Below are positions 48,601 to 54,717 of a stretch of DNA of 64,000 nucleotides, one piece after another. This DNA is from Brevibacillus formosus. GTDB lineage: Bacteria; Bacillota; Bacilli; Brevibacillales; Brevibacillaceae. The position numbers were made by a program, and so were the translations under genes. The stretch is from positions 124,001 through 188,000 of the forward strand of contig NZ_PXZL01000001.1 in the NCBI RefSeq assembly GCF_003013405.1. Direction: 5' to 3'. The notes under the pieces are model-generated. The model did not search any database and was not told the DNA's origin. It saw only the letters and a program-made list of their open reading frames with translations. Within the stretch, counting starts at the first letter, position 1, and every line of letters begins with the position of its first letter.

Positions 48601-48665
48601 TAGCAAACCCGGAGCAAAAGGTAAGCGAGCTAGTCAATGTAATAACGTATCATCCCCAACACTAA
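42648..48665 (+). CDS. NRPS, about 2005 aa: C-A(Ser)-N-methyltransferase-PCP-terminal C-like
   Basis: The start ATG at 42648 is seven bases behind GGGAAGGAG; a GTG at 42630 lies before that site. An N-terminal helix (SEKKLALLEKLKG) is followed by a condensation domain (HHIIIDG, His186-His187, Asp191). The adenylation domain gives the code D-V-W-H-I-S-L-I-D-K by eye (Asp713), a known serine code. A methyltransferase (about 985-1400; WNSSYTG, VLEIGCGTG) is inserted before the last A motifs, the usual place for N-methylation, so N-methylserine is predicted. The PCP has LGGDSI (Ser1488). The last domain (about 1557-2005) has a condensation fold, but the HH of HHxxxDG is Asn1696-Leu1697 (NLMLQDG), so it should not catalyse ordinary condensation. 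There is no thioesterase or reductase. It is the last assembly-line gene. Confidence 0.93.
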   Translation: MFNDKESAKSRDEILAESRSKLSEKKLALLEKLKGSKLETKKTGIPRRSREGLVPLSFAQQRLWFLDQLVPNSPAYNVVAAFHLSGELHTNIMEQCVNEIVKRHEALRTTFQVANGEPYQQIAPALQIPFPIVDLTGHPESEREGEFRRLAKEESMYVFDLTKGPLLRVTLFKLGEDLNILLLNVHHIIIDGWSVGVFFREMVLLYQAYLAGKPSPLPELPIQYADFSIWQREWLQGEVLEKQLSYWRETLGKESSALELPVDRTRPPIQTFQGGSLKLQIPSSLSHAIKALSEQENATLYMVMITALKILLHRYSGQNDIRVGVPVANRNRVEMENLVGFFVNTLVLKTDVSGNQSFRELLSRVRETANSAYRHQDVPFERLVDELQPDRNMSQNPLFEVCFVLQNFPMPKKSDMSALGFSLVKFEEFRNNTSKFDLWIQVVEKGDILDLDVEFNSDIFYESTISRMLESFSIVLAGIVANPNQPIADLPILTAAEEHKLLVEWNDTKTYYPQQDMCLHEIIEAQAAKTPDSPAVIFEEEQLTYRELDQRANQLANHLRKQGVRAETLVGIYMERSFEMVIGLLGILKAGGAYVPLDPSYPQDRVAFMITDANPSFLLTAEGLKNTLPEYGGQLICLDSDWETISMESHVAPASGVNSDNLAYMIYTSGSTGKPKGAMNAHRGIVNRLLWMQEQYQLNETDRVMQKTPFSFDVSVWEFFWPLMTGACMVVARPEGHKDTTYLARLIKKEKITTMHFVPSMLQVFLEESEISGCDTLRRVICSGEALSYSTQERFFECLDAELHNLYGPTEAAIDVTYWACQKGSKLRSVPIGRPVANTQIYLLDEHLNPVPVGVAGELHIGGVQLARGYYNRPELTEEKFIPDPFSKKEGARLYKTGDLARYMPDGTIEYLGRIDFMVKLRGFRIELGEIEAVLDEHPHVQKSAVIVHESELRPGHKQLVSYIVPDSQSKEKLKMATEEALPAEQVSEWQDVFDKAYDDENKYEADFNITSWNSSYTGQPLLAEEMREWVNSTVDRILALQPKKVLEIGCGTGLLLSRIAPHCEQYWGTDFSSMALDYITANLINQREDLSNVTLRKSYADDFSGLKGQKFDVIVLNSVVQYFPDASYLLDVLKKAIHAMNDKGAIFVGDVRNLSLLQTFLTEVELEKSPATLTADQLQRRVQKRMRQEQELVIDPAFFYALQEQLHQISHVEIKLKRGSHHNELTRYRYDVVLHLGKKVQTIEDFSWLDWHEEGLQNIDGLRQIMTKYKPQILGLTNIPNLRLDRANRYQSLLTDRDVLKTKTVEELRTDQNHPGTGIDPEELWRLGAELRYSVDIAWMGDSEDGSYEAVLRPEHLLEKRQRNTVVTAWRRPAKNYQSIETYANDPLTDRIARQFIPELRSYLRDKLPDYMVPSIFEFIKEMPVNMNGKLDRKALPAPLMEVPEMEGDFVPPTTETENILANVWAEILGLDKVGIHNNFFGLGGDSIHTIRVVARAKQLGLEMTPQQIFQFQTIAELAEVVGEASTQSAKQTVTAVELPTLDKHQLDRIKTDNPYMEDVYPLTIMQENMLYRYKHHPEPGLNVVHHAFRIEGGPFHVAAFEQAWQHLIQQFPALRTSFVWEELDEPMQIVHEKVDIHIKQEDWRGIPEENQQELLQSYIQKLRKQGFEMVQAPHAHLALIQVGEDVYYFIYVFNLMLQDGWSYTLIVKRLFEYYQAFSQGKAIDIVPVYPYRDYVALQRQQNLTDAELFWKKNLKGMTSSTLKWAQASSKNISADEPPYSQERFIVSPEVSSALLSLSKKYHLTPYTLVQGAWALLLHHYSGKEDVVFGTIFSGRSIAMMEVEHSVGLFFNILPIRVNIEQNMRFLSWLQNMQSKVVETSQYEYTPLKKIYEWCDIPRDQLLFDSYLVSEQLPDFSSVFRGFNDVLGATIYDSIAQTEHPLRVEILFYEQVLVLHINYYRRFFNDQEISSMLQHLNTLLEGLVANPEQKVSELVNVITYHPQH

Positions 48666-48691
48666 ATTTGCAAACAAGAGGAGAGGTTACT

Positions 48692-50509
48692 ATGTGTGGA
48701 ATTGTGGGATGGCTTGATTGGGATGACGATTTGTCATCCCAGCATGCTATTTTGCAGAAAATGGCTCAAGCGATTCAGCATCGCGGGCCAGACGAAGAGG
48801 GATATTGGTTGTCTCCTCGAGCAGCGATTGCGCATCGGCGCCTGATCGTGATCGACCCAGAAGGCGGCAAGCAGCCAATGGTCTACCGAGAAGGAGATCA
48901 GACGTGTGTCTTATCGTTTAATGGCGAGATCTACAATTATTTGGAACTGCGCCGCCAGTTAGAGCTGCTCGGACACTCCTTTCAAACCAATTCCGACACG
49001 GAAGTATTACTGCGCGCTTTTTTGGAATGGAGAGAGGAATGCGTCCGTCATCTCAATGGAATTTTTGCATTCGCCATTTGGGATGAAAAAAATCATCGCT
49101 TGTTTTTAGCGCGTGACCACTTGGGTGTAAAACCATTGTTTTATTGTCAACGAGGGAGCTCGTTCTTGTTCGGCTCTGAACTGAAAGCCTTACTCGCCCA
49201 TCCAAAAGTGAAGCCAGAAGTTGAGGCGGATGGGTTAGCAGATATTATCGGACTTGGTCCGGCGAGAACGCCTGGATTTGGCATATTCCGCAATGTAAAT
49301 GAGGTTCGAGCTGGACATTGTGTAACAGTCACGAAGGATCAAATCAGGACAAGACCATACTGGAAATTGGAGAGCAAGGTGCACACGGATGATATGGATA
49401 CAACGACAGAAAGGATACGCTATCTGCTGAAAGACACGGTACAACGCCAGTTAATCTCAGACCTGCCACTAGTTAGTATGCTGTCTGGCGGCTTGGACTC
49501 TAGTGGCTTAGTGGCTTTAGCCGCTGAAGAGCTTCGTAAAAAAGGGAAGACGTTGCAAACCTATTCGGTTGATTTTGTTGACAATGATCAGCATTTTGAA
49601 GAGGGCCTGCTCCACATTAGCTTGGATGCGCCATGGGCGAAATCAGTTTCAGAGCATGTACAAACGAAGCATCAAGAGATTACCTTCAACGCTCAAGATC
49701 TGATTACTCATTTTCATATGCCGCTGAGAGCGCGTGATCTTCCGGGATTAGGGGAGACGGATACCTCGCTCTATTTGTTCTGCCGGGAAATGAAGAAAAA
49801 AGCGACGGTCTCGCTATCAGGTGAATCGGCAGACGAAGTGTTTAACGGGTATCCGTGGTTTCAGAAGGAGAAATTCTTGAATTCAGGCAAATTCCCTTGG
49901 ATGGAGCATGACGGGTGGAGTTCATTTTTAAATGAAGATGCCATCGAAAAGATTCGCCCACAAGAATATCTTCGCAGGCGGTATGAAGAAGGGATTGCAG
50001 AGGTACATCCTTTGGAAGGGGAGACAGCTCTGGAAGCTCAACAGCGCAAAATGTCGTACCTCTTTATCACACGTTTTCTTCCACTGCTCTTGGATCGCAA
50101 GGATCGAATGAGCATGTATACGGGGTTTGAAGTGCGTGTTCCTTATTGTGATTACCGTCTGGTTGAATATTTATGGAATGTTCCATGGAAAGTAAAAAAT
50201 ATTGATCAAATCGAAAAAGGCCTGCTTCGCAGAGCGTACAAAGGATATTTGCCGCATGAAGTATTGTACCGCAACAAAAGCGCATATCCGATGACCTATC
50301 ATCCAGAGTATTACCATGCAATTTTGGACCATATGAAACAGATTTTAGCGAATCCTAATTCCCCTCTATTACCTTTGATTAATAAGTCTGTGATCCAATT
50401 CGTACTGGATGGCAAAGCACCTATGAATCTCGCTCAATCAACAAAGCTGATCGAATACCTCGTCCAGATAAATATGTGGTTAGAAGAATACAAGATTTCC
50501 ATTCGATAG
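48692..50509 (+). CDS. Asparagine synthetase-type amidotransferase, 605 aa
   Basis: The protein must begin at ATG 48692 so that Cys2 (MCGIVGW) is exposed as the glutaminase nucleophile; GAGGAGAGG lies just upstream. The glutaminase half shows HRGPDEEG, FNGEIYNY and SDTEVLL. The synthetase half shows the ATP loop SGGLDSS and the motif SGESADEVFNGY. Both halves look complete, so it should hydrolyse glutamine and transfer ammonia to an adenylated carboxylate. It sits 27 bases behind the last NRPS gene, so it is probably a pathway enzyme and not the housekeeping asparagine synthetase. Possible jobs are amidating the released acid, or making a malonamyl starter as related enzymes do in glutarimide and oxytetracycline pathways. 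The sequence alone does not choose between them. Confidence 0.9.
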   Translation: MCGIVGWLDWDDDLSSQHAILQKMAQAIQHRGPDEEGYWLSPRAAIAHRRLIVIDPEGGKQPMVYREGDQTCVLSFNGEIYNYLELRRQLELLGHSFQTNSDTEVLLRAFLEWREECVRHLNGIFAFAIWDEKNHRLFLARDHLGVKPLFYCQRGSSFLFGSELKALLAHPKVKPEVEADGLADIIGLGPARTPGFGIFRNVNEVRAGHCVTVTKDQIRTRPYWKLESKVHTDDMDTTTERIRYLLKDTVQRQLISDLPLVSMLSGGLDSSGLVALAAEELRKKGKTLQTYSVDFVDNDQHFEEGLLHISLDAPWAKSVSEHVQTKHQEITFNAQDLITHFHMPLRARDLPGLGETDTSLYLFCREMKKKATVSLSGESADEVFNGYPWFQKEKFLNSGKFPWMEHDGWSSFLNEDAIEKIRPQEYLRRRYEEGIAEVHPLEGETALEAQQRKMSYLFITRFLPLLLDRKDRMSMYTGFEVRVPYCDYRLVEYLWNVPWKVKNIDQIEKGLLRRAYKGYLPHEVLYRNKSAYPMTYHPEYYHAILDHMKQILANPNSPLLPLINKSVIQFVLDGKAPMNLAQSTKLIEYLVQINMWLEEYKISIR

Positions 50510-50560
50510 AATCCCTTATGTTTTTCTTTTAAAAATTGTTGTTGAAGGGGTGTGTAAGAA

Positions 50561-51877
50561 ATGAATGTCAGTGAGGTCAATCAGAACATGGCAATCCCAC
50601 AACGACTGCCTGCTAATGGAAGTGACAGGTTTAATTACATGGTCAGTTATCTTTCCGATTGCCAGCTTCAAATGGTGCTGGAAATGGACGGACATGTGAA
50701 TCAACAGCGTTTGCTTCAAGCGATGGAGGCAAGCACCGTTGCTGAACCTATTATTGGTTGCCGCTTTATAAAAGATTCAGTCCGCCCCTATTGGGAGCGA
50801 CGCAGCGATTTGGCGTCAAGCGGTTGGTGTTCCTTGCAACTTCTCAGTGAATCCGATTCTGAAGAGAAAGCCATTCAGGAGTGGCTGTCGAGCCCGATGG
50901 ACATCGATGCTGATGCGATGGTCAAAGTTCGTATTCTGCGGACCTCGGCCAGAGATATCATTTGCATCAAACTGAATCATCTATGCAGTGATGGTGCAGG
51001 GTTGATCGAGTATGTTCACTTGTTAGCTTCGCTATATAGTGAGCTTGCCAAAAACCCTCGCTACGTTCCCGAGTCAAACCCTGAGGGCAGGGATCAGAGC
51101 CGTTTGTTCAAGGAGATGGGTATCCCAAATGGCGGGATGCCGCAAGCTCCAGAACCGCAGGGACCAACACTTCCTTTTACGCCCGGAGAACCAGCTATAA
51201 GGAGACAAGCCATTCGCAGAATACCGCGCGAAGAGTGGCTGGAGCTGGCGCAAGGATTTAAACGAAAAGGCTTCACGGTAAATGATGTGTTATTGGCTGC
51301 CTACATGCGGGCTTTATATCAACAGATGGAGAATGTTCCAGCTGAGCAAGTCAAAGTCATGGTGACAGTTAATGTAAGAAAATTCTTACCCAAGGGCAAG
51401 GCAGATGCGATTTACAATCTGTCTGGCGTAGTTCACGCCACCATGAATCAAGCAACAGGGACATTTGCAGATCAGGTGAAAGAAGTGGCCGAATTCATGA
51501 AGAATCAACGCGATAATAAAGAGATTCTGCATGATGCGGTAAATACGTTTGCCTTTGTGGAAAATTTCGAGTTCGATCACACCTTGAAGATCATTCAGGA
51601 TGTAAGAAAACAAATTTTAGCAGATGGAAAAAGCACGCCAATATTATCAAATTTTGGTATGATTAGTACAAGTCAGATAACATTCGATGATGTGAAAGTC
51701 GCAGGGGCGTATATCGTCTCGCCAGCCTATTACGCACCAGGACTGATGCTTGGAGTCAGTACGTATCGAGATTGCATAACCCTCAATATTTCCTTCTTTG
51801 AATCGAATACAGACGTTGGGCAAATAGAAAAACTCCTGGATACCATGATAGAGGAAATCAAGTCCTACCGAGAATAG
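50561..51877 (+). CDS. Stand-alone condensation-fold acyltransferase, 438 aa
   Basis: The protein has the size and fold signals of a single condensation domain, without adenylation or carrier parts. The HHxxxDG motif appears as NHLCSDG at about residue 145. The first histidine is Asn, but the second, catalytic histidine and the Asp are present. A later SNFGMIS stretch resembles the DFGWG-region loop. Such free enzymes (the PapA and alcohol acyltransferase type) transfer acyl groups from thioesters to a hydroxyl or amine. Its place between the amidotransferase and the P450 suggests a tailoring or release step. The ribosome site AAGGGG lies about ten bases before the ATG. The substrate is unknown. 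Confidence 0.8.
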   Translation: MNVSEVNQNMAIPQRLPANGSDRFNYMVSYLSDCQLQMVLEMDGHVNQQRLLQAMEASTVAEPIIGCRFIKDSVRPYWERRSDLASSGWCSLQLLSESDSEEKAIQEWLSSPMDIDADAMVKVRILRTSARDIICIKLNHLCSDGAGLIEYVHLLASLYSELAKNPRYVPESNPEGRDQSRLFKEMGIPNGGMPQAPEPQGPTLPFTPGEPAIRRQAIRRIPREEWLELAQGFKRKGFTVNDVLLAAYMRALYQQMENVPAEQVKVMVTVNVRKFLPKGKADAIYNLSGVVHATMNQATGTFADQVKEVAEFMKNQRDNKEILHDAVNTFAFVENFEFDHTLKIIQDVRKQILADGKSTPILSNFGMISTSQITFDDVKVAGAYIVSPAYYAPGLMLGVSTYRDCITLNISFFESNTDVGQIEKLLDTMIEEIKSYRE

Positions 51878-51922
51878 CAGTTTGCAGCCATTACCTACTT
51901 ATTTAAATAAGGAGTGAATGAA

Positions 51923-53089
51923 ATGAATAAAGTAGTATTCCCTAATGAAATATCAGGTGCCGAGAATCTGCAACAACAGTTTGAACCGTACGGTTGGTAT
52001 GCAGAAATGAGAAAAAATAGCCCGGTCTATTATGATGAAAAGCAACAGGTTTGGAATGTATTTCTGTATTCGGATGTAGAGCGTGTTCTAACCGATTATC
52101 ACCTCTTTTCAAGTGATACAGGCAAACGAATCGCTGGTTCCCTCGCATTGAAAGAAAAGGGCATCACAGAGATGGACCCGCCTGATCATGGAAAAAGAAG
52201 AGCTCTCTATACAAAGGCCTTTTCAACCAGAACACTTCAGGAGTGGGAGCCGCGTATTCAAGAAATTTCACGTCATTTGCTAGAGGAAGTAAAAGAAAAG
52301 CAAAGCATCAGAATTTTAGGTGATCTTGCAACCCCGATGCCGGTGATTGTCATTGCCGATTTGCTCGGTGTACCTTCTAGTGATTGGATGCTGTTCAAGC
52401 AATGGTCCGATGTTCTCATTGCTTCCGGGACCCGCGAAACGTATGAGGATATTAACCTCAAAAAGGAAGAAGTTATGAAGGAAATGGCCGTTTATCTCTC
52501 TCCGATCATTCAAGAAAAAAGAGAGAACCCGGCAAAAGATTTCCTATCCGACTTAACGCAAACAGAATATAAAGGCCAAAAACTATCTGACCCCGAGATT
52601 ATTGATATTGCAATCAGCTTGCTGCTCGCTGGAAATGTAACGACAAGTACGCTCTTGTTCAGTGTTTTCTACTGCTTTTTACTGGATCGACCAGGCGTAT
52701 ATCGTGAATTACGAGAGAATCCGCAGCTGGTAGATCAAGCGATCGAGGAAGTGTTGCGCTTCCGTCCGCCAGCACAGGTTTTGATGCGCAAGGTTCAAGA
52801 GGATACGGATATGTTCGGAAGTTTGATGAAAAAAGGCGAAATCGTCATGGCATGGCTCGGTTCTGCCAATCGTGATGAAAATACCTTTGCACAGGGAGAT
52901 CAATTCGATATCCACCGACCTAATAGCAACAAGCATTTAACCTTTGGTAAAGGCTGCCACTTCTGCTTGGGTGCACCATTATCCAGGCTGGAAGCAAAGG
53001 TGATGCTAACAGAAATGATCAAATGCTACTCTGATATCTCGATCGGTGGATTTGATAACGATCTGATCCTCAATGTGACGAGAGACTAA
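51923..53089 (+). CDS. Cytochrome P450, 388 aa
   Basis: The ATG at 51923 is nine bases after AAGGAG; the upstream GTG at 51914 is directly against that site and is unlikely. The I-helix motif AGNVTT, the EEVLRFR segment (ExxR) and the heme loop FGKGCHFCLG are all present, so the enzyme should bind heme and activate oxygen. It looks like the soluble bacterial class that oxidises secondary metabolites. The chain stops soon after LILNVTRD and lacks the last ten or so residues usually seen in this class, although the heme site is intact. It is the last gene before the terminator, and probably a late oxidation enzyme of the pathway. Confidence 0.93.
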   Translation: MNKVVFPNEISGAENLQQQFEPYGWYAEMRKNSPVYYDEKQQVWNVFLYSDVERVLTDYHLFSSDTGKRIAGSLALKEKGITEMDPPDHGKRRALYTKAFSTRTLQEWEPRIQEISRHLLEEVKEKQSIRILGDLATPMPVIVIADLLGVPSSDWMLFKQWSDVLIASGTRETYEDINLKKEEVMKEMAVYLSPIIQEKRENPAKDFLSDLTQTEYKGQKLSDPEIIDIAISLLLAGNVTTSTLLFSVFYCFLLDRPGVYRELRENPQLVDQAIEEVLRFRPPAQVLMRKVQEDTDMFGSLMKKGEIVMAWLGSANRDENTFAQGDQFDIHRPNSNKHLTFGKGCHFCLGAPLSRLEAKVMLTEMIKCYSDISIGGFDNDLILNVTRD

Positions 53090-53106
53090 CTATTCTTTTC
53101 TTAGAA

Positions 53107-53149
53107 AGCAGTTGAGCAGGAAGCTTATCCTGTTCGACTGCTTTTTTTA
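53107..53149 (+). terminator. Rho-independent terminator ending the biosynthetic operon
   Basis: A 14-base arm (53107-53120) pairs with 53129-53142 with two G-U or mismatch positions around an eight-base loop, followed by a run of seven T. It lies 17 bases behind the P450 stop and marks the end of the long same-strand operon. Confidence 0.9.
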
Positions 53150-53171
53150 TGGAGTTTGGTTTTCCTAGAAA

Positions 53172-53206
53172 ATAAAAAAGTAAGGAAAATAGAATTCCTT
53201 ACTTTT
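53172..53206 (-). terminator. Rho-independent terminator of the small membrane protein gene
   Basis: A 12-base perfect inverted repeat (53176-53187 with 53195-53206) has a seven-base loop. On the minus strand it is followed by a T-rich tail. It touches the stop codon of the minus-strand gene that begins near 53469. Confidence 0.75.
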
Positions 53207-53469
53207 CAATACTTATCTTTCCGAATCACCAAATAGACAATCAACCCAATGATCGGAAAAAACAATAAAGCAATAAGCACAATGATGGAGAACTCCTTGC
53301 TATTCCCTCGTCTCCTCGCATCACGGTATGCCCAAATACTGATGACAATATTAATCACGTTCAATAATAAGATGAGAAGGACCGGGAGGAACACAAAAAA
53401 GGTAGAGGGAGCATCGCCTACATTAACCAAAGGATCACCTGCTTTTAAATATTTACAAGACTTTCCCAA
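53206..53469 (-). CDS. Small membrane protein with PLDc_N-like domain, up to 87 aa
   Basis: The protein has two hydrophobic segments (FFVFLPVLLILLLNVINIVISIW, about 24-46, and IIVLIALLFFPIIGLIVYLVI, about 62-82) separated by a basic loop (RDARRRGNSKE). The arrangement and the final FP-xxG-xxxY pattern match the phospholipase D N-terminal (PLDc_N) family of short membrane proteins, whose function is poorly known. The start is uncertain: the longest frame begins with TTG at 53469 without a clear ribosome site, while TTG at 53430 follows AGGTGAT closely. A frame on the other strand in the same place is judged a shadow, because the membrane pattern and terminator favour this strand. Confidence 0.7.
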   Translation of the reverse strand: MGKSCKYLKAGDPLVNVGDAPSTFFVFLPVLLILLLNVINIVISIWAYRDARRRGNSKEFSIIVLIALLFFPIIGLIVYLVIRKDKY

Positions 53470-53504
53470 TTATATATAAAGAAGAGGGAATTGTGTAATG
53501 CTTT

Positions 53505-53513
53505 TGGTATAAT
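53505..53513 (+). promoter_or_regulatory. Extended -10 promoter for the lipoprotein gene
   Basis: TGGTATAAT matches an extended -10 element with a perfect TATAAT hexamer about 50 bases before the lipoprotein start. No good -35 is found at 17 bases, which fits an extended -10 promoter. Confidence 0.55.
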
Positions 53514-53561
53514 CGGAATGCGTCCAATCTACTTTTTACCATACTTGGAGGCGTGTAACCA

Positions 53562-54680
53562 TTGAGGAAAGCTTCGAACAAAATAAAATGGCTGTCGATG
53601 GTCTGCATGTTCGCCTTGATAGCCGGGTGTCAGCAGGAACCGCCTCAGCCGATAGCATCGGAGAATACCGACAAAACAACAGAGGCCGCAGCAAAACTAA
53701 GCCCTACTCCATCCGTCGTACCAAATCAAGAAACGGAGAAAGAACCAACATCTGAACCAATTCCACTCTCTAGCCCAAACACAACAGCACCTGCCAAGCA
53801 ACCAGTGGAAGAACAACAAAAAGAACCTCTGTCTCCTTATCAAGTACTCAATAAAATCCGTGAAATAGAAAAAGTGAAAGGGGGAACATATCAGGGGGAG
53901 TGGAAAGAGGATGAATACACGTTTCACCTACCGGACAAGGACGAGGATCGCCGAGCCGCCCGCTACTATGAACGTTCGACTCACCATGTAAAAGTATTTG
54001 GAAAAGACGGCTTCAAGTATTACTATCATCTTTTTGATCCCGCTACTTATCCACAGGCAACCTTGGAGGCCGAAAGTATACAGGTGAATCCGGAAACATG
54101 GCAGCAAATGGACAAGATCGAGCAGAAGCTGTATACAAACGAGGATACATTTCACGCCAAATGGTCGCCGAACTTTCAAGCAGTTGCCTATTATAAGGGG
54201 ACTACTGAAGATGGTCAGGCATACATTTGGAAGGTTGGCAACGATTCACCCTCCCCAGTAAAAGAGGCTGTCATCGACCGCTATTTCTTTACATGGTCTC
54301 CCGATTCTGAGTATCTCTTATTGGATACGGGAACGAGCAGACATCGCGGCGGACAAATTTATCAGGTAGCAAACGATAAAATGAGTGAGCCTTTTTCGTA
54401 TATTTCCCAATTCCATTTCTCACCAGATTCGAAATGGGCAGCATTTTCTTTATTAAGTGGGAGAGTTGCTAAAGAAAAATACGGGATGGAAGACGAAGAG
54501 ACAGAAGACATATGGCTGTATGATTTGTCTACCATGAAGCAGGAAAAGCTGCTTCAAGCCGATGATCACACGGACTACTTCCCACTCGAATGGATGAGTG
54601 AAACCGAGCTCCTCTACTGGAAGAAAGATTATCAGAAGGATACGGAAGAAGAGTTAACGGTGACGATTCCTCAGAAGTAG
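53562..54680 (+). CDS. Secreted lipoprotein with TolB-like beta-propeller repeats, 372 aa
   Basis: The TTG start at 53562 has GGAGG ten bases upstream. A basic N-terminus and hydrophobic stretch end in a lipobox (LIAGC, Cys23), so the protein should be lipid-anchored outside the membrane. A Pro/Thr/Glu-rich linker (about 24-95) follows. The rest contains at least three PD40/TolB-like repeats (HAKWSPNFQAVAYY, FTWSPDSEYLLLD, FHFSPDSKWAAFS). The function is unknown; such folds usually bind proteins or ligands. It has its own promoter and is not part of the biosynthetic operon. Confidence 0.85.
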   Translation: MRKASNKIKWLSMVCMFALIAGCQQEPPQPIASENTDKTTEAAAKLSPTPSVVPNQETEKEPTSEPIPLSSPNTTAPAKQPVEEQQKEPLSPYQVLNKIREIEKVKGGTYQGEWKEDEYTFHLPDKDEDRRAARYYERSTHHVKVFGKDGFKYYYHLFDPATYPQATLEAESIQVNPETWQQMDKIEQKLYTNEDTFHAKWSPNFQAVAYYKGTTEDGQAYIWKVGNDSPSPVKEAVIDRYFFTWSPDSEYLLLDTGTSRHRGGQIYQVANDKMSEPFSYISQFHFSPDSKWAAFSLLSGRVAKEKYGMEDEETEDIWLYDLSTMKQEKLLQADDHTDYFPLEWMSETELLYWKKDYQKDTEEELTVTIPQK

Positions 54681-54684
54681 CAAC

Positions 54685-54717
54685 CCAATACCCTCTATGT
54701 GATGTAGAGGGTATTGG
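54685..54717. terminator. Hairpin shared by convergent genes
   Basis: A perfect 13-base inverted repeat (54685-54697 with 54705-54717) with a seven-base loop sits between the lipoprotein stop and the LysR stop. The T tract is weak on both sides, so I call it a probable bidirectional terminator. Confidence 0.65.

Noticed and set aside
47316..48665. Terminal thioesterase or reductase at the end of the NRPS
   Set aside because: There is no GxSxG serine hydrolase motif and no NAD(P)-binding Rossmann motif in this stretch; the whole segment has the condensation fold.
1..53089. Assignment to a named Brevibacillus product such as macrobrevin, basiliskamide or edeine
   Set aside because: I could not match the domain order to any of these from memory, and a database comparison is needed before naming it.
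53249..53479. 76-codon plus-strand frame
   Set aside because: It overlaps the PLDc_N-like gene on the other strand, which has clear membrane segments and a terminator; this frame has neither.
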